DNA of 64,000 nucleotides from positions 4,641,001 through 4,705,000 of the forward strand of contig NZ_BLPF01000001.1 in the NCBI RefSeq assembly GCF_011764425.1, in the 5' to 3' direction. Under the pieces are notes generated by a model, which worked only from the letters and a program-made list of their open reading frames with translations, did not search any database and was not told the origin of the DNA. Below are positions 56,576 to 64,000 of this stretch, in pieces. Each line of letters starts with the position of its first letter. Position 1 is the stretch's first letter. The translations under genes were made by a program, and so were the position numbers. Source of the DNA: Phytohabitans houttuyneae (lineage in GTDB: Bacteria > Actinomycetota > Actinomycetes > Mycobacteriales > Micromonosporaceae).

Positions 56576-56674
56576 GCTGCCGCGATGTCCGTCGTGGTCC
56601 GGACCGTTGCGCGGGGCCCCCGGGGAAACGTGGAGCGCAGCGGAGCGTTTTTTTGGGGGTGCGTTCCCGCGGCC
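56574..56674 (+). repeat. Dispersed 3'-flanking repeat, copy C
   Basis: About 101 bp differing from copy B (49779-49878) at only a handful of positions. It begins inside the TGA of the AI-2E gene and has the same orientation as that gene. The centre contains GGGG-CCCCC-GGGG and AAACG...CGTTT with a run of seven T (56648-56654), compatible with a terminator hairpin. The remaining bases to 56804 show nothing recognisable. Confidence 0.9.
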
Positions 56675-56804
56675 TCACCGTCCGCGGTCGGCGAGCTCAA
56701 CCCGAAGAGCAGGCTCCCGCAGACCTCGGGGATCTCGCCCTCACGCCGGCGCCTGATCGACGGTCACGTCCCGGATCGGGCACCGCCGCTGCACACAGCC
56801 CTGT

Positions 56805-56835
56805 GACGGCCCGCCGCTCGGGGTTGCGGGCTGTC
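56805..56835 (-). terminator. Hairpin at the end of the helicase gene
   Basis: GACGGCCCGC (56805-56814) pairs with GCGGGCTGTC (56826-56835) over 10 bp with one wobble and an 11-base loop; the helicase stop codon (56834-56836) is at its base. Confidence 0.55.
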
Positions 56836-58867
56836 AGCTGTCGCGGAGGCGCTGGAGTGCGCCTAGGGCGACCTCGCGCTTTGTCGTGTACCAGAACGGG
56901 GGCAGCGAGTTGCGCAGGAACGGTCCGTAGCCGCGGGCCGTCTCCAGCCGCGAGTCGAGCACGGCCACGACGCCCTTGTCGCCGGTGGAGCGGATCAGCC
57001 GGCCCACGCCCTGCGCCAGCCGGATCGCCGCGATCGGGACGCTCACCGAAGCGAAGCCGGAACCGCCGGTGGCGTCCACGGCGGCCGCGCGGGCGGCGGC
57101 CAACGGCTCGTCCGGGCGGGGGAACGGCAGCCGGTCGATGACCACGAGCTGGCAGGAGTCGCCGGGGACGTCGACGCCCTGCCACAGCGACATCACACCG
57201 AAGAGGCAGCTTGCGCGCTCCTCGCGGAAGCGGCGGACGAGCAGCGGCAGCGCCTCCTCGCCCTGCAGGAGCACGGGCAGGTCGGTCCTGGCCCGCAGCA
57301 GCTCGGCGGCCTGCTGGGCGGCCCGGCGCGAGGAGAAGAGGCCGAGCGTGCGGCCGCCGAGGGCCTTGACCAGCGTGATCAGCTCCTCGCCGGCGGCGTC
57401 CGGCAGGCCGGAGGCGGCAGGGCGGGGCAGGTGGGCGGCGACGTAGAGGATGCCCTGCCGCGGGTAGTCGAACGGCGAGCCGACGTCGAGCGAATGCCAG
57501 TCGCCGTCGTCGCCCTCCTTGCCGTCGGCCGCGGCCAGCCCCAGCGCCCGGGCCACCGTGTCGAAGCGGCCGCCGAGGGTGAGCGTGGCGGAGGTGGCGA
57601 CGACGGTGCGCTCGTCATACAGATGGGTGGCGAGCGTGCCCGCGACGGACAGCGGCGCGACCACGAGGGCCCGGCGGCCGCCGATGTCCGGCTTCTCCAC
57701 CCAGGCCACGTCGTGGGCGGCCTCCTCCAGCAGGCGTTGGGCGGTCTTGGACATCTCGTCGAGCACCGCCTTGGCCTGCTGCTTGCGCACCGGGTCAGGG
57801 TCGTCTGCCTTGATGTCGCCGATCGCCTCCAGCCCGGTGCGGGTCGCGGCGTCGAGCAGCGTGCAGGCCCCGCTGAGCGCCGGCGGCAGCCCGGTCGTGA
57901 TCCGCCCGGCCGGCGCCTCGGCAAGCCCGACCGTGAGCGCGTCGCCCGCCTCGGCGAGCGCTTCGTAAGCCTCTGGCGAGATGAACGTGCGCGCCCGGCG
58001 CGCCGCCCGGTCGACCATGTCGGGCGTCAGCTCTGCCTGGGCGGCAGACGAGACGCGGTCGGCCAGCTCGTGCGCCTCGTCGACCACGAGCAGCTTGTGC
58101 GGCGGCACGATGTGTCGCCCGGCCAGCATGTCGACGGCGAGCAGGCTGTGGTTGGTGACCACGATGTCTGCCTCGCGCGCGCGTGCGCGGGAGGCCTCGG
58201 CGAAGCAGTCGCCACCATACGGACAGCGGTTGGCCCCGACGCACTCCCGCGCCGGCATCGAGACCTGCCGCCAAGCCGTGTCGTCGACTCCCGGGTCGAG
58301 CTCGTCGCGGTCGCCGGTGGCGGTCTTGAGCGCCCACTCGTGCAGGCGCTGGATCTGCTTGCCCAGCCGCCCCGCCTCGCCGAGCCACTTGGTCGTGCCC
58401 GGCGATGGCGCGTCGAAGAGGCCGTCGTCCGGCTCCTCCTCTGTGGAGTTTTCGAGGCGGGCGAGGCAGAGGTAGTGGTGCCGCCCCTTCAACACCGCGA
58501 ACGTGGGGCGCCTGCCAAGGACCGGCTCGACGGCGTCGGCCAGGCGGGGCAGGTCGTGGTCGACCAGCTGGGACTGGAGCGCGAGCGTGGCGGTGGAGAC
58601 CACGACCGGCCCGTCGACGAGGAGGGAGGGCGTCAGGTAGGCCAGCGACTTGCCGGTGCCGGTGCCGGCCTGGACGAGCAGGTGCTCGCCGCTCTCGATC
58701 GACCGCTCGATGGCCAGCGCCATCGCCTCCTGGCCGGGCCGCGCCGCACCGCCGGGCACCGCGCCCACCGCCGCCGCCAGCAGATCCGTCGCGGTCGGCT
58801 CCTGCCCGCGAGTCCGAGGCTTTGGCGCCGTGGAGGGTGACGGTGGTGCGTTGGTCGCGGTGGTCAC
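56834..58867 (-). CDS. ATP-dependent DNA helicase, DinG/Rad3 (XPD-like) family
   Basis: 677 residues. Superfamily 2 motifs are clear: QAGTGTGKSLAYL (motif I), VVSTATLALQSQL (Ia), LLVVDEAHELADR (II, DEAH), VATSATLTLGG (III) and VGRLIRSTGDKG (VI). Four cysteines (CLARLEN, ECVGANRCPYGGDC) sit where XPD/DinG helicases bind an iron-sulphur cluster. Probably unwinds recombination or R-loop intermediates during repair. GTG 58867 is the likely start; an in-frame start at 58912 would place coding sequence over a DnaA box. Two DnaA boxes lie 38-66 bases upstream. Confidence 0.9.
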   Translation of the reverse strand: MTTATNAPPSPSTAPKPRTRGQEPTATDLLAAAVGAVPGGAARPGQEAMALAIERSIESGEHLLVQAGTGTGKSLAYLTPSLLVDGPVVVSTATLALQSQLVDHDLPRLADAVEPVLGRRPTFAVLKGRHHYLCLARLENSTEEEPDDGLFDAPSPGTTKWLGEAGRLGKQIQRLHEWALKTATGDRDELDPGVDDTAWRQVSMPARECVGANRCPYGGDCFAEASRARAREADIVVTNHSLLAVDMLAGRHIVPPHKLLVVDEAHELADRVSSAAQAELTPDMVDRAARRARTFISPEAYEALAEAGDALTVGLAEAPAGRITTGLPPALSGACTLLDAATRTGLEAIGDIKADDPDPVRKQQAKAVLDEMSKTAQRLLEEAAHDVAWVEKPDIGGRRALVVAPLSVAGTLATHLYDERTVVATSATLTLGGRFDTVARALGLAAADGKEGDDGDWHSLDVGSPFDYPRQGILYVAAHLPRPAASGLPDAAGEELITLVKALGGRTLGLFSSRRAAQQAAELLRARTDLPVLLQGEEALPLLVRRFREERASCLFGVMSLWQGVDVPGDSCQLVVIDRLPFPRPDEPLAAARAAAVDATGGSGFASVSVPIAAIRLAQGVGRLIRSTGDKGVVAVLDSRLETARGYGPFLRNSLPPFWYTTKREVALGALQRLRDS

Positions 58868-58904
58868 CGTGCGACGGTACCCGCCCCCGCCGACGCATCC
58901 GCGC

Positions 58905-58933
58905 TTATCCACAACCCCCGCGCGTTATCCACA
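58905..58933. promoter_or_regulatory. Two DnaA boxes upstream of the helicase gene
   Basis: TTATCCACA occurs at 58905-58913 and 58925-58933, both perfect matches to the classical DnaA box, in the same orientation and exactly 20 bases apart (two helical turns), each followed by ACCCC. They lie between the helicase start and the convergent-side stop at 58968, in the helicase promoter region. Confidence 0.7.
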
Positions 58934-58967
58934 ACCCCTTGCCACCAACGGGGTGCGGCCGCGCCGG

Positions 58968-59672
58968 TCAGGTGTCGAGGCCCAACTGGCGGAGCATTCG
59001 CGCCGGGTCCGCGGCGAAAGACATCACGTCGCCCAACTCCGGTGGCAATAGGTCACCAATTCCGGTCAAGGCACGGTCGTGTGCATCCTGGAAAAGCTGG
59101 CACACGTGGTGCGCCACTTCGCCGGCGCCGGCTGACGCGATCCAGTGTGCGTCGAATTCGATCTCGCTAACCTGGCCGCCACGCGCGGTAATGGCGCATG
59201 CGCCGCCGGAGCTGCGGAGGTGCACCGCATCGGTGAAATGGCGCGCGAGCCGCTGCCCCGCGTCGTCAAGCTGGCGCTCGACCCGCTCCAGCAGCGGCAG
59301 GAGCTCGCGGATCAGGTCGGGACCCGACGCGTCCAGCGAGGTGGCCACCGGTGCGCGGTCGAGCAGGGCCGTCGTGGCAGGTACGCCGCCGGTCGCCATG
59401 CCCTCCAGCCGCCGGGCCTGTGCGTCGCCGGCCGCGGCGAGCAGCGCCCGGCCGAGGCCCGCGGGGTCGGTCTCTCGCCGCCACTCGCGCATAACCACCA
59501 CATCGGTGGTACGCCCATGACCGTCCACAGTCACCGATGACAGCCCATTTCGATCCTCGCCGGTGTAGCGCAAACGATGGTCGTGATGTGCGGACAGGCG
59601 CAGGGTCAGCGCATTCGCCTGCTCGCGCAATTCGGCGAGCTCGGCGAGGAGTCGGGCACTGTCTTCGGGCAT
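58968..59672 (-). CDS. Tandem YbaB/EbfC-like protein
   Basis: About 234 residues from ATG 59672. An N-terminal coiled-coil (LLAELAELREQANALTLRLS) precedes a YbaB-like beta-alpha unit (GLSSVTVDGHGRTTDVVVM, then LGRALLAAAGDAQARRL); the second half repeats the pattern (AITARGGQVSEIEFDAHW, then VAHHVCQLFQDAHDRALTGI). Bacterial YbaB proteins bind DNA as dimers; a tandem could act as an internal dimer. Similar actinobacterial proteins often sit near ESX-type secretion genes, none of which are seen here. Confidence 0.72.
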   Translation of the reverse strand: MPEDSARLLAELAELREQANALTLRLSAHHDHRLRYTGEDRNGLSSVTVDGHGRTTDVVVMREWRRETDPAGLGRALLAAAGDAQARRLEGMATGGVPATTALLDRAPVATSLDASGPDLIRELLPLLERVERQLDDAGQRLARHFTDAVHLRSSGGACAITARGGQVSEIEFDAHWIASAGAGEVAHHVCQLFQDAHDRALTGIGDLLPPELGDVMSFAADPARMLRQLGLDT

Positions 59673-59776
59673 CGGCAATACTGTAGCGACAGATCTCGAT
59701 CCTATTTCCCCGGGAAGTGAGGAAGACGGACAGAGGATGTGGCATCGCCCGATCAGGCATCGGCTAGGGTGCGGGC

Positions 59777-60280
59777 ATGCCGAGCGACATGGTCCGGGTC
59801 GTCTACCGCAAGTACGACGGCACAGCGCACCGTGACTACCCCGCGCGCCGGCTCGCCGAAGACGACCTGGGCACCTGGCTCGGCGTGAGCGCCGGCACCC
59901 GCTCGGTCTACCACGGGCGCCCGTCGGTGGAGCAGATCCCGTTCGTGGTGCTCGTGCCGCACGACGCGTGGTGGACCGGCATGTTCAACCCGCCGCCGCG
60001 CACCAGCGAGGTCTATTGCGACATCGCCACCCCGGCCGAGTGGGACGGCGACACGGTGCGGATCGTCGACCTCGACCTCGACGTGGTGCGGCGCCGGGCG
60101 ACCGGTGCGGTGGAGCTGCGCGACGAGGACGAGTTCGCCGAGCACCGCGAGCGCTTCGGCTACCCGGAAGACGTCGCCGACCACGCCCAGCGGGCGGCGC
60201 GCTGGCTCCTGGGCGCGCTGGGCGACGGCACCGAGCCGTTCGCCTCGGCGTACCGCAAGTGGTTGGCCCTGGTGGTCTGA
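59777..60280 (+). CDS. DUF402 domain protein
   Basis: 167 residues. The DUF402 core is recognisable in PPPRTSEVYCDIATPAEWDG, VRIVDLDLDVVRRRATGAVE and LRDEDEFAEHRERFGYPEDV. Characterised relatives are nucleoside phosphatases/phosphoesterases; the acidic cluster DLDLDV and DEDEF are probable metal ligands. The ATG at 59777 has no strong ribosome site. It converges on the sigma factor gene with 6 bases between the stops. Confidence 0.85.
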   Translation: MPSDMVRVVYRKYDGTAHRDYPARRLAEDDLGTWLGVSAGTRSVYHGRPSVEQIPFVVLVPHDAWWTGMFNPPPRTSEVYCDIATPAEWDGDTVRIVDLDLDVVRRRATGAVELRDEDEFAEHRERFGYPEDVADHAQRAARWLLGALGDGTEPFASAYRKWLALVV

Positions 60281-60286
60281 CGGGCG

Positions 60287-61234
60287 TCAGAGCGCCGGCG
60301 GCCACATGGCGGCTTCGCGCGGCAGTGCCGGCACCGATGCCACCTTGTCGGGGTTGAGCTGGTTGAAGACGCCGGTGATCCGGCCGTCCGCGGCGGCGAA
60401 CGCGATCACGATCCGCATCGGCCGGCCGTCCTTGTAGTCGCCGTCGACCTGGATGCCGAACCCGCCGTTGACCTCCACCGGCGCGGCCTGGATGTTGCTC
60501 ATGTCCTTGCTGCTGCGGTTGAAGAGCCCGAGCACGAAACGGGCGACCTCGGTGGCGCCGGACAGCGGGCGCCCGGCGGCCGGGAAGACCCCGCCGGCGT
60601 CGCCGATCATCATGGCGTCGGGCGCCAGCACGGCGAGCAGTTCGTCGACGTCGCCGGACTCCACCGCGCTGAAGAAGGCGGCCGCCAGGCGGCGCTGCTC
60701 GGGCAGGTCGGCGGTGTGCTTGGGCGGGCCCTCGGCGACCGCGCGGCGGGCCCGCGAGGCCAGCTGGCGGGCCGCCTCCACCGTCGTGCCCAGCGCGCTG
60801 GCGATCTCGTCGAACGGCACCGCGAACACGTCGTGCAGCACGAACGCCACCCGCTGCTCGGGCGTGAGGCGCTCGAGCACCACGAGGAGCGCCATGCTCA
60901 CCTCGTCGGAGCGGGCCGCGGCCTCCGAGGGGTCCAAGCCGCCGTCGGGCAGGCGGTTGACCAGCGGCTCCGGCAGCCACTGGCCTGGGTACGCCTCGCG
61001 CCGCACCCGCGCCGACCGCAGCACGTCCAGGCAGATGCGGCCGACCGTGGTGGTGAGCCACCCGCGCAGGTCGCGGATCTGCGCGCGGGCGGCCGGGTCG
61101 GCGAGCGCGTCGGCGTAGCGCAGCCAGGTCTCCTGGACCGCGTCCTCGGCCTCCGCGCGGCTGCCCAGCATGCGGTAGGCGACAGCCATCAGGTGGCTCC
61201 GCTCGGCCTCGAACTCCGTCGCGAGATCTCGCAC
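60287..61234 (-). CDS. ECF sigma factor with C-terminal SnoaL-like domain (SigJ type)
   Basis: 315 residues. Region 2 (HLMAVAYRMLGSRAEAEDAV, QETWLRYADAL) and region 4 (LTPEQRVAFVLHDVFAVPFD, EIASALGTTVEAARQLASRA) are complete. The last 120 residues are a SnoaL/NTF2-like domain (AAFFSAVESGDVDELLAVLA) that in this ECF group replaces a separate anti-sigma factor and regulates activity. GTG at 61234 matches the family; the upstream start at 61273 is less likely. No anti-sigma gene is adjacent, as expected for this group. The trigger is unknown. Confidence 0.9.
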   Translation of the reverse strand: MRDLATEFEAERSHLMAVAYRMLGSRAEAEDAVQETWLRYADALADPAARAQIRDLRGWLTTTVGRICLDVLRSARVRREAYPGQWLPEPLVNRLPDGGLDPSEAAARSDEVSMALLVVLERLTPEQRVAFVLHDVFAVPFDEIASALGTTVEAARQLASRARRAVAEGPPKHTADLPEQRRLAAAFFSAVESGDVDELLAVLAPDAMMIGDAGGVFPAAGRPLSGATEVARFVLGLFNRSSKDMSNIQAAPVEVNGGFGIQVDGDYKDGRPMRIVIAFAAADGRITGVFNQLNPDKVASVPALPREAAMWPPAL

Positions 61235-61294
61235 GCGTCCAGTGTTACCCACCCTTGAGCGGCACGGACTCACCGGGTAGGCGATGATCGGCGC

Positions 61295-62173
61295 ATGACG
61301 TCGCTACGTGAGCTGCTGCGAGTGGGTGCGTCGGTGGACCTAAAGGACATCGACCCCGGCTCGACGCCCGGCCTCCCGGGCCGCAGGGTGACCGGGAAGG
61401 ACCAGAAGGTTTGGGCCCGTGGGCAGCTCGCGCCGATCGGCGCCCAGCTCGCGCGCTTCCAGGAGATGCTCTTCGCCGGTGCGCAGGCCGCGGGAGACCG
61501 CCGCCGCCTGCTGCTGGTGCTACAGGCCATGGACTGCGGCGGCAAGGACGGCACGATCAAGAAGGTCGCCGGCGCGATGAACCCGCTCGGCCTGCACATC
61601 GTCGGGTTCGGCCCGCCCACCGAAGAGGAGCGCAAGCACGACTTCCTGTGGCGCATCCGCCGCGCGCTGCCGCCCGCCGGGCTGGTGGGTGTGTTCAACC
61701 GCTCGCAGTACGAGGATGTGCTCATCGCCAGGGTCGACTCGCTGGTGCCGGAGCGCGTCTGGCGGTCGCGCTACTGGCAGATCAACGGCTTCGAGCGGGA
61801 GCTGGCAAACGACGGATTCACCCTCATCAAGGTCATGCTCCACATCTCGTACGATGAGCAGCGCGAACGGCTGTTGGAACGGCTGACCGACCCGACGAAG
61901 CACTGGAAGTACAATCCGGCCGACGTAGACGCCAGGGCCCGCTGGACGGACTATCAGGCGGCCTACAACGATGCGCTGAGCCGGTGCTCGACCGACCATT
62001 CCCCGTGGTACGTCGTGCCCGCCGACCGTAAGTGGTACCGCGACTGGGCCGTCGCGAACATCGTGCTGGAGGCTTTCGAGGACATGGACCTGACGTACCC
62101 GGACCCCGATTTCGATCTCGACGCGGAGCGTCGGCGGCTGGAAGCGGACCGCGCGCCGGCGATGACGTCGTGA
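61295..62173 (+). CDS. Polyphosphate kinase 2 family protein
   Basis: 292 residues. The PPK2 Walker A-like motif LQAMDCGGKDGTIKKV (about 77-91), the lid motif FNRSQYEDVLIARV and the conserved WYVVPADRKWYRDWAVANIV are all present. It transfers phosphate between polyphosphate and nucleotides in the cytoplasm, probably phosphorylating NMP or NDP (one-domain PPK2). It is followed by PhoU-like and Pit genes with a GTGA overlap (62170-62173), tying polyphosphate use to phosphate uptake. ATG 61295. Confidence 0.92.
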   Translation: MTSLRELLRVGASVDLKDIDPGSTPGLPGRRVTGKDQKVWARGQLAPIGAQLARFQEMLFAGAQAAGDRRRLLLVLQAMDCGGKDGTIKKVAGAMNPLGLHIVGFGPPTEEERKHDFLWRIRRALPPAGLVGVFNRSQYEDVLIARVDSLVPERVWRSRYWQINGFERELANDGFTLIKVMLHISYDEQRERLLERLTDPTKHWKYNPADVDARARWTDYQAAYNDALSRCSTDHSPWYVVPADRKWYRDWAVANIVLEAFEDMDLTYPDPDFDLDAERRRLEADRAPAMTS

Positions 62174-62796
62174 GGTTTTCCTTCCGGCCCACGGAGGGCG
62201 CCTTCTACGAGCTCTTCACCAGGGCGGCGCAAAACCACGTCCGCGGCACCGAGCTGCTCAACGAGCTCGCCCTGCCCGGTGTCGACGTGCAGTCGGTGAG
62301 CGAGCGGCTCACCGAGGTCGAGCACGACAGCGACCAGATCACCCACGAGCTGTACAAGAAGATCAACTCGTCGTTCATCACACCGTTCGACCGGGAGGAC
62401 ATCTACCGGCTCGGCTCGCAGCTCGACGACGTGATGGACCACCTGGAGGCCGTCGGTAACCTGCTGTACCTGTACGGCCTGACCAAGCTCCCCTCCCTGC
62501 CCCGCGAGATGCACGAGCTGATCGCGGTGCTCGACGAGCAGGCCAAGCTCACCGCCGACGCGATGCCCCGGCTGAAGACGATGAAGGCGCTCGAGGACTA
62601 CTGGATCGAGTGCAACCGGCTGGAAAACAACGGCGACCGGGCATACCGGATGCTGCTCGTGCGGCTCTTCTCAGGTGAGTACGACGCGTTGACCGTGCTG
62701 AAGATGAAGGAGGTCGCCGACGAGCTGGAGGCGGCCTGCGACGCGTTCGAGCACGTGGCCAACACGGTCGAGACCATCGCGGTCAAGGAGTCGTAG
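62170..62796 (+). CDS. DUF47 (PhoU-like) phosphate-transport accessory protein
   Basis: 208 residues, all-helical. The DUF47/PhoU-like pattern is in FYELFTRAAQNHVRGTELL, VEHDSDQITHELYKKINSSF, ITPFDREDIYRLGSQLDDVM and VADELEAACDAFEHVANTVE, with conserved acidic metal-binding residues. In other bacteria such proteins associate with and regulate Pit transporters. The GTG start overlaps the PPK2 stop, and the Pit gene begins 3 bases after the stop. Confidence 0.9.
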   Translation: MRFSFRPTEGAFYELFTRAAQNHVRGTELLNELALPGVDVQSVSERLTEVEHDSDQITHELYKKINSSFITPFDREDIYRLGSQLDDVMDHLEAVGNLLYLYGLTKLPSLPREMHELIAVLDEQAKLTADAMPRLKTMKALEDYWIECNRLENNGDRAYRMLLVRLFSGEYDALTVLKMKEVADELEAACDAFEHVANTVETIAVKES

Positions 62797-62799
62797 TCC

Positions 62800-63801
62800 T
62801 TGAGCGGGGAGCTCGTCGCCGTCCTCGCGGTGATCCTCATCGCGCTGGCGTTCGACTACACGAACGGGTTCCACGACGCGGCCAACGCCATCGCGACAAG
62901 CGTCTCGACAAGGGCGCTCACGCCGCGCGTGGCGCTGCTGATGGCGGCCGTTGGCAACTTCGTGGGCGCGCACTTCGGCGCCGACGTCGCAAAGACCGTG
63001 GGCAGCGGGCTGGTCTCGCTGCCGACCGGGCGGGACAGCCTCAGCATCGTCTTCGCGGGCGTGCTCGGGGCGATCATGTGGAATTTGATCACCTGGTATT
63101 TCGGCCTGCCCTCCTCCTCGTCGCACGCGCTGATCGGCGGCCTCGTCGGCGCCACTCTCGCGGCGTCGGGCACGGTGCTGTGGGACGGGATCCTCGAAGA
63201 CGTGGTCCTGCCGATGATCCTCTCGCCGATGGTCGGCTTTGTCCTGGGCTTCCTGGTCATGCTGGCCGTACTGTGGATCTTCCGGCGGGGTCACCCGGCC
63301 AAGCTCAACCGCGGCTTCCGCATCGCGCAGACCTTCTCCGCGGCCGCCATGTCGGTCGGGCACGGCATGCAGGACGCGGCGAAGACGATCGGCATCGTGG
63401 TGCTCGCGCTCTACGTCGGCGGGTACCAGGACAGTGCCGAGCACATCCCGGAGTGGACGTTCTGGGCGTCGGCGACGGTGCTGGCCCTCGGCACGTACGC
63501 GGGTGGGTGGCGGATCATCCGCACGCTCGGCCGGAAGATCGTCGACCTCCGCCCCCCGGAGGGCTTCGCCGCGGAGACCGTGGCCAGCTCGGTGCTGTAC
63601 TTCAACGCGCTCGTGCTGGGCGCCCCGATCTCGACCACCCACACCATCACGTCCGCGATCATGGGGGTGGGCGCGACAAAACGCCTCTCCGCGGTGCGCT
63701 GGGAGGTGGCCGGCACGATCGTGGGCGGCTGGATACTGACGTTCCCCGCCGCCGGCCTGATGGCCAGCCTTGTGTACCTGGCAGTGCGGCCGCTCTTCTG
63801 A
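62800..63801 (+). CDS. Low-affinity inorganic phosphate transporter (Pit family)
   Basis: 333 residues, about ten membrane helices. Both Pit signatures are present: ALAFDYTNGFHDAANAIATS at the N-terminus and the second repeat ISTTHTITSAIMGVGATKR near the end, with LPSSSSHALIGGLVGA and MSVGHGMQDAAKTIGI between. It imports phosphate (as a metal-phosphate complex) with protons. The start is TTG 62800, justified by AAGGAG at 62785-62790, 9 bases away, and by the SGELVAVLAVILIALAF beginning. It is the last gene of the PPK2-DUF47-Pit operon. Confidence 0.93.
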   Translation: MSGELVAVLAVILIALAFDYTNGFHDAANAIATSVSTRALTPRVALLMAAVGNFVGAHFGADVAKTVGSGLVSLPTGRDSLSIVFAGVLGAIMWNLITWYFGLPSSSSHALIGGLVGATLAASGTVLWDGILEDVVLPMILSPMVGFVLGFLVMLAVLWIFRRGHPAKLNRGFRIAQTFSAAAMSVGHGMQDAAKTIGIVVLALYVGGYQDSAEHIPEWTFWASATVLALGTYAGGWRIIRTLGRKIVDLRPPEGFAAETVASSVLYFNALVLGAPISTTHTITSAIMGVGATKRLSAVRWEVAGTIVGGWILTFPAAGLMASLVYLAVRPLF

Positions 63802-63811
63802 GCGGCCGCAC
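63784..63811. terminator. Terminator of the phosphate operon
   Basis: GTGCGGCCGCT (63784-63794) and AGCGGCCGCAC (63801-63811) form a perfect 11-bp stem around a 6-base loop that contains most of the Pit stop codon. It can also end transcription of the convergent oxidoreductase gene. Confidence 0.75.
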
Positions 63812-63820
63812 CACCCTTCG

Positions 63821-64000
63821 CTACTTGTACGAGACGCCGATCTGGTCGCGGATCTGGTCGAGCAGGTCCATGACCTGGATCGTCACCGCGTGGGGCACCA
63901 GCGGGCTCTCGGTCAGTCCTTCGCGGAGGCAGCGCTGTACCTCGGCCGCCTCGTGCAGGTATCCGAGGCCGGTGCGGGGCACCTCGACGACCTCCGGCTC
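63821..64000 (-). CDS. C-terminal end of a Gfo/Idh/MocA family oxidoreductase (partial)
   Basis: The last 59 residues of a protein entering from the right edge, with stop TAG at 63821-63823. GLGYLHEAAEVQRCLREGLT and ESPLVPHAVTIQVMDLLDQI match the conserved C-terminal helix region of the dihydrodiol-dehydrogenase-like branch of the family. It is not a copy of the oxidoreductase at 136-1311, whose C-terminus differs. Confidence 0.8.
   Translation of the reverse strand, partial: EPEVVEVPRTGLGYLHEAAEVQRCLREGLTESPLVPHAVTIQVMDLLDQIRDQIGVSYK

Overview
The window is high-GC DNA (about 70 percent by eye) with frequent GTG starts, tightly overlapping stop/start codons and actinobacterial marker families (DUF3263, DUF4032, DUF4031, tandem YbaB-like proteins, a lone GroEL behind two CIRCE operators). 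Gene content and style fit the Actinomycetota, most probably a member of the Micromonosporaceae; the genus cannot be fixed from sequence reading alone. It reads as ordinary chromosome: no insertion sequence, integrase, phage gene or CRISPR array was seen.

Layout. 1-7902: end of an unidentified gene, a Gfo/Idh/MocA oxidoreductase, then four secreted family 1 pectate lyases in tandem, three of them with an N-terminal concanavalin-like domain and a Pro/Thr linker. 8022-11102: a single 1026-residue protein combining a WD40 propeller, a Ras-like (Roc) GTPase, a COR-like middle, a zinc ribbon and a C-terminal TIR/SEFIR domain; it is the best candidate here for an uncharacterised signalling or defence system. 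11146-12237: an orphan MsiK/UgpC-type sugar-import ATPase, followed by tRNA-Thr(UGU), a DUF3263 protein and an ABC-2 exporter pair. 15136-19052: an amino-sugar catabolic locus (DeoR regulator divergent from sugar isomerase, ROK kinase and NagA). 19045-33107: a regulator, a PAP2 phosphatase, a secreted serine protease, a DUF4032 kinase-like protein, a two-RCK ion-channel-like protein, a secreted protein of unknown function, a CDC48-like AAA ATPase and an alpha/beta-hydrolase-ABC fusion with its permease. 33180-41478: SAM riboswitch plus threonine synthase, GNATs, PaaN, a serine hydrolase, a cold-shock protein and GroEL. 41599-56575: a small disordered protein, a reductase, a sugar porter, a membrane subtilase, GlpD, an emfourin-like lipoprotein, a GlcD-type oxidase, DUF4031, an HD hydrolase, FUSC, PrsW, a GroES-like protein and an AI-2E-family transporter. 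56834-64000: DinG-type helicase behind two DnaA boxes, tandem YbaB-like protein, DUF402, an ECF sigma factor, the operon PPK2 - PhoU-like - Pit, and the end of another Gfo/Idh/MocA gene.

Two genome-scale signals cut across the genes. First, four otherwise well-conserved genes (21008-22311, 27228-29443, 45131-47376, 51601-52223) each carry a single missing base in or beside a short G/C run; this looks more like systematic base-calling error than four real pseudogenes. Second, an approximately 100-bp repeat lies immediately 3' of two unrelated genes in the same relative orientation (49779-49878, 56574-56674), with a shorter third copy at 4571-4624.

Functionally the window is dominated by carbohydrate use (pectate lyases, sugar ATPase, amino-sugar operon, sugar porter, glycerol-3-phosphate oxidation), protein quality control and proteolysis (GroEL, GroES-like, AAA ATPase, three proteases, one protease-inhibitor-like lipoprotein) and phosphate/polyphosphate handling.
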